DNA of 64,000 bases from Limimonas halophila (GTDB lineage Bacteria > Pseudomonadota > Alphaproteobacteria > Kiloniellales > Rhodovibrionaceae): positions 1 through 64,000 of the forward strand of contig NZ_FNCE01000001.1 in NCBI RefSeq assembly GCF_900100655.1, given 5' to 3'. Positions 9,486-17,521 of this stretch are shown here, in pieces. The position numbers were made by a program, and so were the translations under genes. The notes beneath the pieces are model-generated. The model was not told the DNA's origin and did not search any database. It was given only the letters and a program-made list of their open reading frames with translations. How positions within the stretch are numbered: position 1 is the stretch's first letter; each line of letters opens with the position of its first letter.

Positions 9486-10418
9486 ATGAGCTTCCTTGTC
9501 CAATCCATCGATGGGGATGCCGAGCAGTGGCGGTCGCTGCTGCACGCCGCGCTGCCGGACCACACCATCCGCGTTTATCCCGACGACCTCGACGATCCGG
9601 CGAGCGTGCGCCACGCGCTGGTGTGGCAACCGCCGGCCGGGCTGCTCGCGTCGCTGCCCAACCTGGAGGCCATCTTCTCCATGGGCGCGGGCGTGGACCA
9701 CATCCTGCGCGATCCCGAGCTGCCGGCGGACGTGCCCATCGTGCGCCTCGCCGACGCCGGGCTGCGCCAGGGCATGGTGGAATACGTGACCCTGGCGGTG
9801 CTGCGCCACCACCGCGCGCTGCGCGGCTACATCGAGCAGCAGGCCCAGCGCCGCTGGGCGGAGATCCCGGTGCCGCTGGCGGGCGGGCGCCGCGTGGGCA
9901 TCCTCGGCCTGGGCGAGCTGGGGCAGGCGTGCGCCACGGCGCTGGCCGGGCTCGGCTTCGACGTCGCGGGCTGGGCGCGCACCCCCAAGCAGGTGCCGGG
10001 TGTGACGACCCACGCCGGCACGGACGGGCTGGAAACGCTGCTGGCGCGCTCGGACATCCTAGTCTGCCTGCTGCCGCTGACCGACGCCACGCGCGGCATC
10101 CTCAACCGCACGACCCTGGAAAAGCTGCCGCCGGGCGCGTGCGTGGTGAACGTGGCGCGCGGCCAGCACCTCGTGCAGCCGGACCTGCTGGCGCTGCTCG
10201 ACAGCGGCCACCTGGCCGGGGCGACGCTGGACGTGACCGACCCCGAGCCGCTGCCGGCCGCCGACCCCCTTTGGGCGCATCCGCGCGTGCTCGTCACGCC
10301 CCACGTCGCTGCCCCCACGAAGCCTGAGTCCGCGGTGCCCGAGATCGCGGGAAACGTTCGCCGCCTGGCGCGCGGCGAACCCCCGGCGCCGATCGTGAAC
10401 CGGAATACCGGATATTAA
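9486..10418 (+). CDS. ghrA: Glyoxylate/hydroxypyruvate reductase A-like 2-hydroxyacid dehydrogenase
   Basis: A 310-residue cytoplasmic D-2-hydroxyacid dehydrogenase. The early 'FSMGAGVDHIL' block is typical of the GhrA branch. The nucleotide-binding motif is 'GILGLGELGQA' (about 138-148), and the catalytic triad is Arg225 (NVARG), Glu254 (DPEPLP) and His273 (TPHVAAPT). It should reduce glyoxylate or hydroxypyruvate with NADPH. The ATG at 9486 is the family-like start, although only a weak ribosome-binding site is visible. Substrate specificity is by homology. Confidence 0.9.
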   Translation: MSFLVQSIDGDAEQWRSLLHAALPDHTIRVYPDDLDDPASVRHALVWQPPAGLLASLPNLEAIFSMGAGVDHILRDPELPADVPIVRLADAGLRQGMVEYVTLAVLRHHRALRGYIEQQAQRRWAEIPVPLAGGRRVGILGLGELGQACATALAGLGFDVAGWARTPKQVPGVTTHAGTDGLETLLARSDILVCLLPLTDATRGILNRTTLEKLPPGACVVNVARGQHLVQPDLLALLDSGHLAGATLDVTDPEPLPAADPLWAHPRVLVTPHVAAPTKPESAVPEIAGNVRRLARGEPPAPIVNRNTGY

Positions 10419-10545
10419 GCCCGCGCATGCAAGGTTGGGGTGCTTGCCCCGCCGTGGCGGTAGCATGTAAGCGATGGAAAGCTGCCGGGCCGAGGGTCCG
10501 GGAATGGGGGGCGCGCCGCTGTCGCGTGCCGGATGGGGAGGAGCC

Positions 10546-10908
10546 ATGACGCTGTCCGTCATCGTCGCCGACGACTCCACGCTCGGCCGCAAGCAGGTGA
10601 TGCGCGCGCTGCCGGCGGACTGGGACGCCGAGGTGCGTCAGGCGAAGAACGGGGAGGAAACCCTGGCGGCTGTGCGCCAGGGCGCGGACCTGCTCTTCCT
10701 CGACCTCACGATGCCGGACTACACGGGCTTCGACGTGCTGCAGATGATGGGCGACGAAGGCATCGTCTGCCCCACCTTCGTGGTCTCCGCGGACGTGCAG
10801 CCCCGCGCCATCGAGCGCGCCAAGGGGCTGGGGGCGCTCACCTTCGTCGAAAAGCCGGTGGACGCGGAGAAGCTCCAGGCCGCGCTGGCAGAGCACGGGT
10901 TCCGCTGA
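10546..10908 (+). CDS. CheY-like single-domain response regulator
   Basis: A 120-residue stand-alone receiver domain with no output domain. All catalytic positions are present: the acidic pair Asp9-Asp10, phospho-acceptor Asp53 (FLDLTMPD), Ser81 in the switch position and Lys103 (EKPV). The start ATG is preceded by GGGGAGGAGCC. The stop overlaps the next gene's start (TGATG), so it is translationally coupled to a CheC-like phosphatase, a natural candidate to dephosphorylate it. No histidine kinase is adjacent; the nearest in the window is at 22.6 kb. Confidence 0.92.
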   Translation: MTLSVIVADDSTLGRKQVMRALPADWDAEVRQAKNGEETLAAVRQGADLLFLDLTMPDYTGFDVLQMMGDEGIVCPTFVVSADVQPRAIERAKGLGALTFVEKPVDAEKLQAALAEHGFR

Positions 10909-11522
10909 TGGTCGAGCCGCTCTCGGAAGATCAGGCGGACGCCCTCCAGGAGGTGACGAACGTCGCCATGGGCCGGGCGGCACGCTCGCTGTCCACCTTG
11001 CTGGACACCTTCGTCACCCTGGCGGTGCCGCGCGTGCAGGTGGTGGACGCCGCCAACGCCGCCGAGGCCGTGCAGGAAACCGCGCATCTCCCCGGCACGG
11101 TGACGGCCGTGCGCCAGGCCTTCTTCCACGGCCTGCGCGGGGAGGCGCTGACGCTCTTCGCGCCGGGCGGCGGCCACAACGTCGCCGATCTCCTGGGCCT
11201 CGACGCCGACGACGCGGATCAGCCGCCCGAGGACGAAATCCTCATCGAGACCTCCAACATCCTCGTGGGCGCGATCCTCAGCGGGCTGGGCGAACAGCTG
11301 GACACCCAGTTCAGCTACACGCCGCCGTCGGTGTTCGCCAAGAACACGCCCATGGACCGTGTGCTCGACCCAGGTGATCTGGAGTGGACGACGGCGCTGC
11401 TGGTGGAGGTGACCTTCACGCTGGAATCGCGCAACTTCGTCTGCCACGTCCTCGTGCTGCTGGCCGAAGACTCCATCGCCGTGATCCGCCAGGCGCTGGA
11501 CCGGCTGCTTGAAGACTTGTAA
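10908..11522 (+). CDS. CheC-like receiver phosphatase
   Basis: A 204-residue protein with two copies of the CheC-family phosphatase motif ExxN-x22-P: Glu15, Asn18, Pro41, and again Glu114, Asn117, Pro140. In CheC, CheX and FliY these residues insert into phospho-CheY and speed its dephosphorylation. The rest aligns with the duplicated alpha-beta CheC fold, and there is no membrane segment. It is sandwiched between a CheY-like receiver (1-base overlap) and a PAS-GGDEF protein that begins directly after its stop codon. The partner and rate are inference; the motifs are directly visible. Confidence 0.88.
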   Translation: MVEPLSEDQADALQEVTNVAMGRAARSLSTLLDTFVTLAVPRVQVVDAANAAEAVQETAHLPGTVTAVRQAFFHGLRGEALTLFAPGGGHNVADLLGLDADDADQPPEDEILIETSNILVGAILSGLGEQLDTQFSYTPPSVFAKNTPMDRVLDPGDLEWTTALLVEVTFTLESRNFVCHVLVLLAEDSIAVIRQALDRLLEDL

Positions 11523-12485
11523 ATGACGCAGACCTCCGAACCCGGCCCCGACTTCGCCGCGCTGGTCGACAACATCAACGTCGGCATCGTGGTCGTGAAC
11601 CGCGACTTCGAGATTGTGTCGTGGAACCGCTTCATGGCGGCGCACAGCGGCCACGGCGCCGACGCGGTGGTGGGCCGGAACATCTTCGAGGCGTTCCCGG
11701 AGCTGCCGCAGCGCTGGCTCAAGCAAAAGCTGCGCAGCGTCTTCCTGCTCAACCACCAGGCCTTCTCGTCCTGGGAACACCGGCCCTATCTTTTCGAATT
11801 CCCGCACAACCGCCCCATCACGGGCGGCGTGGACGCGATGCGCCAGGACTGCACCTTCTTCCCCATTCCGGACGACAGCGGCGAGCCGGCCTACGTCTGC
11901 ATCACCATCTTCGACATGACGGACGCCAGCATCTACCAGGAGCGCCTGCAGCGCACGAAGCAGGACCTGGAGGAGCTGAGCGCGCGCGACCGGCTGACGT
12001 GGCTGTACAACCGCGGCCAGTTCGAAACCGAGCTGCACGCCGCCTTCAAGCACCGCGAGCGCCACGGCGGGCATTTGGCGGTAATCCTGCTGGACATCGA
12101 CCACTTCAAGACGATCAACGACCACCAGGGCCACGACACCGGCGACGCCGTGCTGCGCCACCTCGCCGTGTGCATCCGCGACAGCATCCGCGCCAGCGAC
12201 GTGGCCGGCCGCTTCGGCGGGGAGGAGTTCGCGCTCTTCCTGCCGGAGACCGACATCGCCGGCGCGCGCGCCGCCGCCGAACGCCTGCGCCAGCACATCC
12301 ACGAACACCCGGCCGAGCACAACGGCATGGCCGTCGGCATCACGGTCAGCATGGGCGTCAGCGAGGCCACCGACGGCATGCCGGACCCGGAGGCCCTGAT
12401 GAAGGAGGCCGACCTGGCCCTGTATCAGGCCAAGGAAGCCGGCCGCGACCGCATCGTCGTGTACGGGGAAAACGGCGCCGGCTAA
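11523..12485 (+). CDS. PAS-GGDEF diguanylate cyclase
   Basis: A 320-residue soluble protein. An N-terminal PAS sensor (about residues 10-135, 'VDNINVGIVVVNRDFEIVSW') is joined by a short helical linker to a GGDEF domain. The active site is GGEEF (232-236), so cyclic-di-GMP synthesis is expected. An RxxD inhibitory site (Arg223-Asp226) sits five residues before it, implying product feedback. No EAL domain is present. It starts at the base after the stop of the CheC-like gene, so the three genes form one operon. The PAS ligand is unknown; no haem- or flavin-binding residues are obvious. Confidence 0.93.
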   Translation: MTQTSEPGPDFAALVDNINVGIVVVNRDFEIVSWNRFMAAHSGHGADAVVGRNIFEAFPELPQRWLKQKLRSVFLLNHQAFSSWEHRPYLFEFPHNRPITGGVDAMRQDCTFFPIPDDSGEPAYVCITIFDMTDASIYQERLQRTKQDLEELSARDRLTWLYNRGQFETELHAAFKHRERHGGHLAVILLDIDHFKTINDHQGHDTGDAVLRHLAVCIRDSIRASDVAGRFGGEEFALFLPETDIAGARAAAERLRQHIHEHPAEHNGMAVGITVSMGVSEATDGMPDPEALMKEADLALYQAKEAGRDRIVVYGENGAG

Positions 12486-12503
12486 CGCGTCGCCTCGCCG
12501 GCT

Positions 12504-13490
12504 TCAGTACGCCCGGGCGGTGGAAAAGCGCAGGGCTTCCAGCAGGGCGTCCTTGATGGGGCCGTCGGCGAAGCCGGAAATGGCCTCGCGCGCGTCGCGG
12601 GCGTAGCTCTCCGCCCGGGCGATGCCGGCGTCCAGCGCGCCGTGGCGGTGCAGCAGCTCCATGGCGTGGGCCATATCGCCCTCGCGCTGGTCCAGCTCCT
12701 CCAGGCAGCGGCGCCAGAAGGCACGCTCCCGCTCGTCGCCGCGCGCGAAGGCGTGCACGACGGGCAGGGTGATCTTGCCCTCGCGGAAGTCGTCGCCCAC
12801 GCGCTTGCCCAGTTTTTCCGCCTCGGCGGAGTAGTCGAGCACGTCGTCGACCAATTGGAAGGCAATGCCGAGCCCGCGCCCGAAGCGCTCCAGCGCCTTT
12901 TCCTCGGCCCGCGGGCGCTCGGCGACCACCGCGCCCACGCGCGCGGCGGCGGCGAAGAGCGCGGCCGTCTTGGCGGTGATGACGTCGAGGTAATCGCCCT
13001 CGTCCGTCTCGGTGTCGTTGGCGGTGAGGAGCTGGTTGACCTCGCCCTCGGCGATCACGGCCGAGGCGTCGGAGAGGATGCGCAGCACGTCCAGCGAGCC
13101 GTCGGCCACCATGAGCTGGAAGGCGCGCGAGAAGAGGAAGTCGCCCACCAGCACGCTTGCCTGGTTGCCCCACAGGGAGTTCGCCGTGTCCAGCCCGCGG
13201 CGGAGCTGGCTTTCGTCGACGACGTCGTCGTGCAGCAGCGTGGCGGTGTGGATGAACTCGACGCTCGCCGCGAGGCCGATGTGGCGCGAGCCCGTGTGGC
13301 CGCACATGCGCGCGGTGGCGAGCGTGAGCAGGGGGCGCAGGCGCTTGCCGCCGGCTGCCACGATGTGCCCCGCGAGCTGCGGAATCAGCGGCACGTCCGA
13401 CTGCATCCGCTGAACGATCGTGGCGTTGACCTGCTCCAGGTCGTCCGCCATCAGCCGGTGCAGCGGGGTCAGGCCGGTTTCGCCCGTCAC
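12504..13490 (-). CDS. ispB: Long-chain polyprenyl diphosphate synthase
   Basis: A trans-prenyltransferase of about 328 residues that builds the quinone side chain (octa- to decaprenyl) from IPP. The first aspartate-rich motif is 'LHDDVVDES' (about residues 87-95) and the second is 'LVDDVLDYS' (Asp215, Asp216, Asp219); 'GGKRLRP' near residue 48 binds IPP. The start is uncertain. GTG 13490, giving VTGETGLTPLHRL, matches where homologues begin, but its ribosome-binding site is weak; ATG 13451 is an alternative, and an open frame runs on to 13691 with unusual low-complexity sequence. It is divergent from the DUF2007 gene. Confidence 0.9.
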   Translation of the reverse strand: MTGETGLTPLHRLMADDLEQVNATIVQRMQSDVPLIPQLAGHIVAAGGKRLRPLLTLATARMCGHTGSRHIGLAASVEFIHTATLLHDDVVDESQLRRGLDTANSLWGNQASVLVGDFLFSRAFQLMVADGSLDVLRILSDASAVIAEGEVNQLLTANDTETDEGDYLDVITAKTAALFAAAARVGAVVAERPRAEEKALERFGRGLGIAFQLVDDVLDYSAEAEKLGKRVGDDFREGKITLPVVHAFARGDERERAFWRRCLEELDQREGDMAHAMELLHRHGALDAGIARAESYARDAREAISGFADGPIKDALLEALRFSTARAY

Positions 13491-13771
13491 GGTTCCGGTC
13501 GCTGGTGCGCTGGCCGCCAAGTGCGCGTCCGTCGCTGGTGGGTGGCCGGGGGCTGCGCCCCGCTCCGGTTCGTGGTCGGGCACGCCGTGCCCCGATCGCG
13601 TTCGTGGCCCGGGCCGGCCCGCGCAGGGGACATTGCCGCTGCCGCGCCGCGACTGTATCACAGCCGGTAGCACATCTGGGCCGCAGGCCAAACGCCTTTG
13701 TGCGGCGGGGACAATAGGCGGGGGCGCGCCCGGGTCAAGTGCCCCGCCCGCGGCGCCGGAAAGGGCTCGGC

Positions 13772-13993
13772 ATGCGCGAACTGGTGCGCACCAACGACGT
13801 GGTCTGGCTGTCCTGGCTGCAGGCGCTGCTCTCCGACGCGGGGATCGAAGCGGTCGTGCTGGACACCCACGCCTCGGTGCTGGAGGGCTCCATCTCCGCC
13901 ATTCAGCGGCGGCTGTGCGTGCACGCCGACGACCACGCGCGGGCGCTGCGCACCCTTCAGGACGCGGGCGAGATCAGCAGCTCCACCCCATGA
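13772..13993 (+). CDS. DUF2007 small protein
   Basis: A 73-residue protein starting 'MRELVRTNDVVWLSWLQALL'. The pattern (a short ferredoxin-like fold with 'AVVLDTHASVLEGSISAIQRRLCV') matches DUF2007, often annotated as a putative signal-transducing protein related to a PII-like fold; no activity is established. Its stop overlaps the start of the methyltransferase gene (ATGA), and it is divergent from the polyprenyl synthase gene; this gene pair is a common alphaproteobacterial order. Confidence 0.85.
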   Translation: MRELVRTNDVVWLSWLQALLSDAGIEAVVLDTHASVLEGSISAIQRRLCVHADDHARALRTLQDAGEISSSTP

Positions 13994-14715
13994 GCGCGGA
14001 CGTCCGGGAAGACGCATTGCTGGACGGGCGGGTGCGCCTGCGCCAACCGGCCGCAGGGTATCGCGCCGCCGTCGATCCCGTGCTGCTGGCCGCTGCGGTG
14101 CCGGCGCGGGCGGGGGAGCGCGTGCTCGACCTTGGCTGCGGCGTCGGCCCGGCGGCCTTGTGCCTGCTGGCGCGCATGCCGGGCGCGTGGGCGGCGGGGC
14201 TGGAGATCCAGGCCGAGCTGGCGGCGCTGGCGCGCGAGAACGCGGCGCTCAACGGCCGCGCGGACGCGCTGGGGATCGCGGTGGGCGACGTGGGCCGGCC
14301 GCCCTTCCGCGCGGGCGCCTTCGACCACGTCATGGCCAACCCGCCGTACCAGCGCGCCGGCCACGGCCGCGCGCCCGCCGATGCGGTCGCCAACGTCGAG
14401 GGCGTGGCCAAGCTCCCCGACTGGCTGGCGGCGATGGCGGCGCTGGTGCGCCCGCGCGGCAGCGTCAGCGTCGTCCACCGCGCCGACCGCCTGGACGAGG
14501 TGATGCGCGGCCTCCCGGCCTCGCTGGGCGAGGTGACGGTGATCCCGCTGTGGCCCGGCCCCGGCACGGCGGCCAAGCGCGTCATCGTGCGCGCCCGGCG
14601 CGGCGTGCGCACCCCGGCGAGCCTGACGGCCGGCCTCGTCCTGCACGCGGCCGACGGCCGCTACACCCCGGCCGCCGAGGCGGTGCTGCGCGGCGGTGAG
14701 GCGTTGTCTGTTTGA
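13990..14715 (+). CDS. tRNA1(Val) A37 N6-methyltransferase-like protein
   Basis: A 241-residue S-adenosylmethionine-dependent methyltransferase of the TrmN6/YfiC type. The SAM-binding motif I is 'VLDLGCGVGPAALCL' (about residues 45-59) and the N6-adenine active-site motif is 'NPPYQ' (about 117-121). Homologues methylate A37 of tRNA1(Val). The start ATG at 13990 overlaps the DUF2007 stop by four bases, arguing for coupled translation. The family also contains related RNA or protein methyltransferases, so the exact substrate is by homology. Confidence 0.85.
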   Translation: MSADVREDALLDGRVRLRQPAAGYRAAVDPVLLAAAVPARAGERVLDLGCGVGPAALCLLARMPGAWAAGLEIQAELAALARENAALNGRADALGIAVGDVGRPPFRAGAFDHVMANPPYQRAGHGRAPADAVANVEGVAKLPDWLAAMAALVRPRGSVSVVHRADRLDEVMRGLPASLGEVTVIPLWPGPGTAAKRVIVRARRGVRTPASLTAGLVLHAADGRYTPAAEAVLRGGEALSV

Positions 14716-14753
14716 GCTTGGCACGGCGGGCTGCATCGGGCATCCCCGGATAC

Positions 14754-15617
14754 ATGGTGAATCGGCCGAACGTGGAGACTTGGCCCCTGATCCGCCGCTT
14801 GCCGCCGGTCGTCTCGGTGGTGCGGCTGCAGGGGGCCATCGGCGCGGCGGGCACGCTGCGCGGCGGCATGACGCTCGCCGGTTTGGCGGGGCCGCTGTAC
14901 CGCGCCTTCAAGACGCCGCGCGTGAAGGCGGTGGCGCTGGCGATCAACTCGCCCGGCGGCTCGCCCGTGCAGTCGGCGCTGCTGGCCCAGCGCATCCGCG
15001 ACCTGGCGCGCGAGCACGACGTGCCCGTCTACGCCTTTTGCGAGGACGCGGCGGCCTCGGGCGGCTACTGGCTGGCGTGCGCGGCCGATCAGATCCACGC
15101 GCACCCCAGTTCCATCGTCGGCTCCATCGGCGTGGTCAGCGCGGGCTTCGGTTTTCCCGAGCTGCTACGCCGCCACGGCGTCGAGCGCCGCGTCTACACG
15201 AGCGGCGAGAAGAAGGTCATCCTCGACCCCTTCGAGGAGGAGGACCCCGACGACGTCGCGCGCTTGAAGGGCATCCAGGCCGACATCCACGAACAGTTCA
15301 AGGCCATGGTGCGCGAACGCCGCGGCGGCAAGCTGCACGCGGACGAAGCCGACATCTTCTCCGGCGCCTTCTGGACGGGGCAGCGCGCCTTCGAGCTCGG
15401 GCTCGTGGACGGCCTGGGGGAGATGCGGAGCACGCTGCGCGGCATCTACGGCCCGCGCGTGCGCCTGCGCGAGGTGCCGATCCAGCGCAAGCTCTTCGGC
15501 CGAATCCCGATCGGCGGCCGTTCGACACCGGCCGCGGACACGGGCGGCGGCACCTGGACCGGCGACGTGCTGGCGGGCTTGGAAGAGCGCGCGCTGTGGG
15601 GCCGCTACGGCTTGTGA
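14754..15617 (+). CDS. S49 family serine peptidase (SohB/SppA type)
   Basis: A 287-residue protease of the signal-peptide-peptidase A family. The catalytic serine is Ser102 in 'EDAAASGGYWLA', and the general-base lysine is in 'TSGEKKVIL' (Lys153 or Lys154). 'INSPGGSPVQS' marks the substrate-binding loop. No N-terminal membrane anchor is seen, unlike E. coli SohB, so a cytoplasmic or peripheral location is possible. Start choice: ATG 14754 suits family length; a TTG at 14712 overlapping the upstream stop would add 14 residues. It probably belongs to the same operon as the methyltransferase. Confidence 0.88.
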   Translation: MVNRPNVETWPLIRRLPPVVSVVRLQGAIGAAGTLRGGMTLAGLAGPLYRAFKTPRVKAVALAINSPGGSPVQSALLAQRIRDLAREHDVPVYAFCEDAAASGGYWLACAADQIHAHPSSIVGSIGVVSAGFGFPELLRRHGVERRVYTSGEKKVILDPFEEEDPDDVARLKGIQADIHEQFKAMVRERRGGKLHADEADIFSGAFWTGQRAFELGLVDGLGEMRSTLRGIYGPRVRLREVPIQRKLFGRIPIGGRSTPAADTGGGTWTGDVLAGLEERALWGRYGL

Positions 15618-15701
15618 GGTACGCCGCCCTGCGAGGTGTCGCGCCGCGGCGGTTGTGTGGCACGCTGAAATTCACGCAGTGCGGCGCAAGGGGGCACCGG
15701 C

Positions 15702-16148
15702 ATGCTTCGCGACGCGGCCATCGGATTTGCCGGCGGGGCGCTGGGCGGGCTGGTGAACGCGCTCTTCGTCTGGATCGTGGGCCTGCTCGGCATCACGGCG
15801 GCGCTGGGGATCGACGTGGCGCCGCCCCTGGCCTCGGGGATGATCTACAGCAAGATCACCTGGGGCGGGGTGTTCGGCTTCTTCTTCCTGGCCCCCTTCC
15901 TGCAGCGCTGGCGGCTGGTGCAGGGGCTGGTCATCTCGCTGCTGCCCAGCTTGGTCCAGCTCGTGATCGTCTTCCCGGTGAAGACGGACGCCGGTTTCCT
16001 GGGGCTCGGCCTGGGCGGGCTGACGCCCGTGTTGGTGCTCGTGGCGAACGCGGTCTGGGGGCTGGCCGCCGGGGCGGTCGTGCTGCTGGCGGAACGCGGC
16101 CTGCCGGCGCGGGCGGGGCGCGGTGAAGGCCAGCACGCCCGGGTCTGA
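15702..16148 (+). CDS. Hypothetical multi-spanning membrane protein
   Basis: A 148-residue hydrophobic protein with about four membrane helices (near residues 5-32, 48-62, 72-92 and 104-130), many Gly/Ala/Leu/Val residues and a basic C-terminus. No family is recognised. Start is the ATG after GCAAGGGGGCACCGGC, which supplies a good ribosome-binding site. It lies 84 bases after the S49 peptidase gene in the same direction, so it may be cotranscribed. Confidence 0.7.
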   Translation: MLRDAAIGFAGGALGGLVNALFVWIVGLLGITAALGIDVAPPLASGMIYSKITWGGVFGFFFLAPFLQRWRLVQGLVISLLPSLVQLVIVFPVKTDAGFLGLGLGGLTPVLVLVANAVWGLAAGAVVLLAERGLPARAGRGEGQHARV

Positions 16149-16211
16149 CCGGCAGGGCCGTCCTGGCGTGGGCTGCGTCCTTTCGGGGGCGCGCGGCCGG
16201 GCGTGTACGGC

Positions 16212-16243
16212 TTGACGCTTGCCACCGCGCGCCGTCATATACC
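16212..16243 (+). promoter_or_regulatory. Possible promoter of a leaderless transcript
   Basis: TTGACG at 16212-16217 is followed by CATATA at 16236-16241 (18-base gap) or TATACC at 16238-16243 (20-base gap). The ATG of the next gene lies only 4-6 bases after this -10-like box, so transcription would start at or near the start codon. No ribosome-binding site is visible. Confidence 0.35.
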
Positions 16244-16247
16244 CGGC

Positions 16248-16493
16248 ATGTTTCTCAAGCTCTTGGTGCTGGTCGCGGTGGTCGTGGGCGTGTGGCAGGC
16301 GTTCAAGTACGCCCAGCGCCTGCAACTGCGCCGCGAAGAGAAGGCGCGGCTGGCCGGCGACCCCAAGGCGCGGGCGCGCGAGAACGCCGAACGCGCGCCG
16401 CGCGCGCAGGACCTCGTCCAGTGCAGCGTTTGCAGCGCCTACGTTCCCAGCAAGAACCCACCCAACTGCGGGCGGCCGGACTGCCCGCACTAA
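16248..16493 (+). CDS. Small membrane-anchored zinc-ribbon-like protein
   Basis: An 81-residue protein: one N-terminal membrane helix (residues 2-18, FLKLLVLVAVVVGVWQAF), a strongly basic and acidic helix, then a C-terminal cysteine cluster 'CSVCSAYV...NCGRPDCPH', which could bind zinc through three or four of its four cysteines and the final His. The layout (anchor plus cytoplasmic treble-clef-like tail) suggests a small membrane scaffold; it resembles alphaproteobacterial PP0621-like hypothetical proteins. Function is unknown. Confidence 0.65.
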   Translation: MFLKLLVLVAVVVGVWQAFKYAQRLQLRREEKARLAGDPKARARENAERAPRAQDLVQCSVCSAYVPSKNPPNCGRPDCPH

Positions 16494-16591
16494 TCCGTGC
16501 GGACGCATCCGCGCCGGGGGCCGTTGATTCCCCCGCGTCACGCCGATAGGTTCCACGCCCGCTTGCGCACGGCATACCCGGGTAGCATTTC

Positions 16592-17521
16592 ATGGCCACG
16601 ACGGGCGGCCTCGGCCACCACGATCCGAGCACGTGTTTCCAGCGTCTGGTGCTGACGCTCCAGGACTACTGGGCCCGACAGGGCTGCGTGCTCCTCCAGC
16701 CCTACGACATGGAAGTCGGGGCGGGGACCTTCCATCCGGCGACGACACTGCGCGCGCTCGGCCCGGAAACCTGGAACTGCGCCTATGTGCAGCCCTCGCG
16801 CCGGCCCACCGACGGGCGCTACGGCGAGAACCCCAACCGGCTGCAGCACTACTATCAGTTCCAGGTGCTGATGAAGCCCTCGCCGGCGGACAGCCAGGAG
16901 CTGTACCTGGGCTCGCTGAAGGCCATCGGGATCGACCCGCTGCGCCACGACATCCGCTTCGTCGAGGACGACTGGGAAAGCCCGACCCTGGGTGCCTGGG
17001 GCCTCGGCTGGGAGGTCTGGTGCGACGGCATGGAGGTGACGCAGTTCACCTACTTCCAGCAGGTCGGCGGCATCGACTGCGATCCCGTCTCCGTCGAGTT
17101 GACCTACGGCATCGAGCGGCTGGCGATGTACGTCCAGGGCGTGGAAAACGTCTTCGACCTGGACTGGGATGGCGTGCCCAAGGACAAGGGCGGCAAGACC
17201 TACCGCGACGTCTTCTGGCAGAACGAGCGCGAGTTCTCCGCCTACAACTTCGAGCACGCCGACACCGAGGCGGTGTTCCGCCACTTCCGCGACGCCGAGG
17301 ACGCCTGCCACCAGCTGCTCAATCTGGACGAGCCGCTGCCCTTGCCGGCCTACGACCAGTGCATGAAGGCCAGCCACCTCTTCAATCTGTTAGATGCTCG
17401 CGGGGTGATCTCAGTAACCGAGCGGCAGGCCTACATCGGCCGCGTCCGCGATCTCGCCAAGGGCTGCTGCGAAGCTTGGCTGGCCACCCAGACCGGCGCG
17501 AAGGAGCGGGCCCGTGGCTGA
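16592..17521 (+). CDS. glyQ: Glycyl-tRNA synthetase alpha subunit
   Basis: A 309-residue class II aminoacyl-tRNA synthetase subunit that binds glycine and ATP in the alpha2-beta2 enzyme. The diagnostic stretches '[20 protein letters not shown]' and '[20 protein letters not shown]' are intact, and length is normal for the family. The gene overlaps glyS by eight bases, so the two subunits are made together. The ATG start is family-standard. Confidence 0.98.
   Translation: MATTGGLGHHDPSTCFQRLVLTLQDYWARQGCVLLQPYDMEVGAGTFHPATTLRALGPETWNCAYVQPSRRPTDGRYGENPNRLQHYYQFQVLMKPSPADSQELYLGSLKAIGIDPLRHDIRFVEDDWESPTLGAWGLGWEVWCDGMEVTQFTYFQQVGGIDCDPVSVELTYGIERLAMYVQGVENVFDLDWDGVPKDKGGKTYRDVFWQNEREFSAYNFEHADTEAVFRHFRDAEDACHQLLNLDEPLPLPAYDQCMKASHLFNLLDARGVISVTERQAYIGRVRDLAKGCCEAWLATQTGAKERARG

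Noticed and set aside
13491-13691. Longer N-terminal extension of the polyprenyl synthase
   Set aside because: The extra residues are Pro/Gly/Arg-rich and not family-like; the domain starts near the GTG at 13490.
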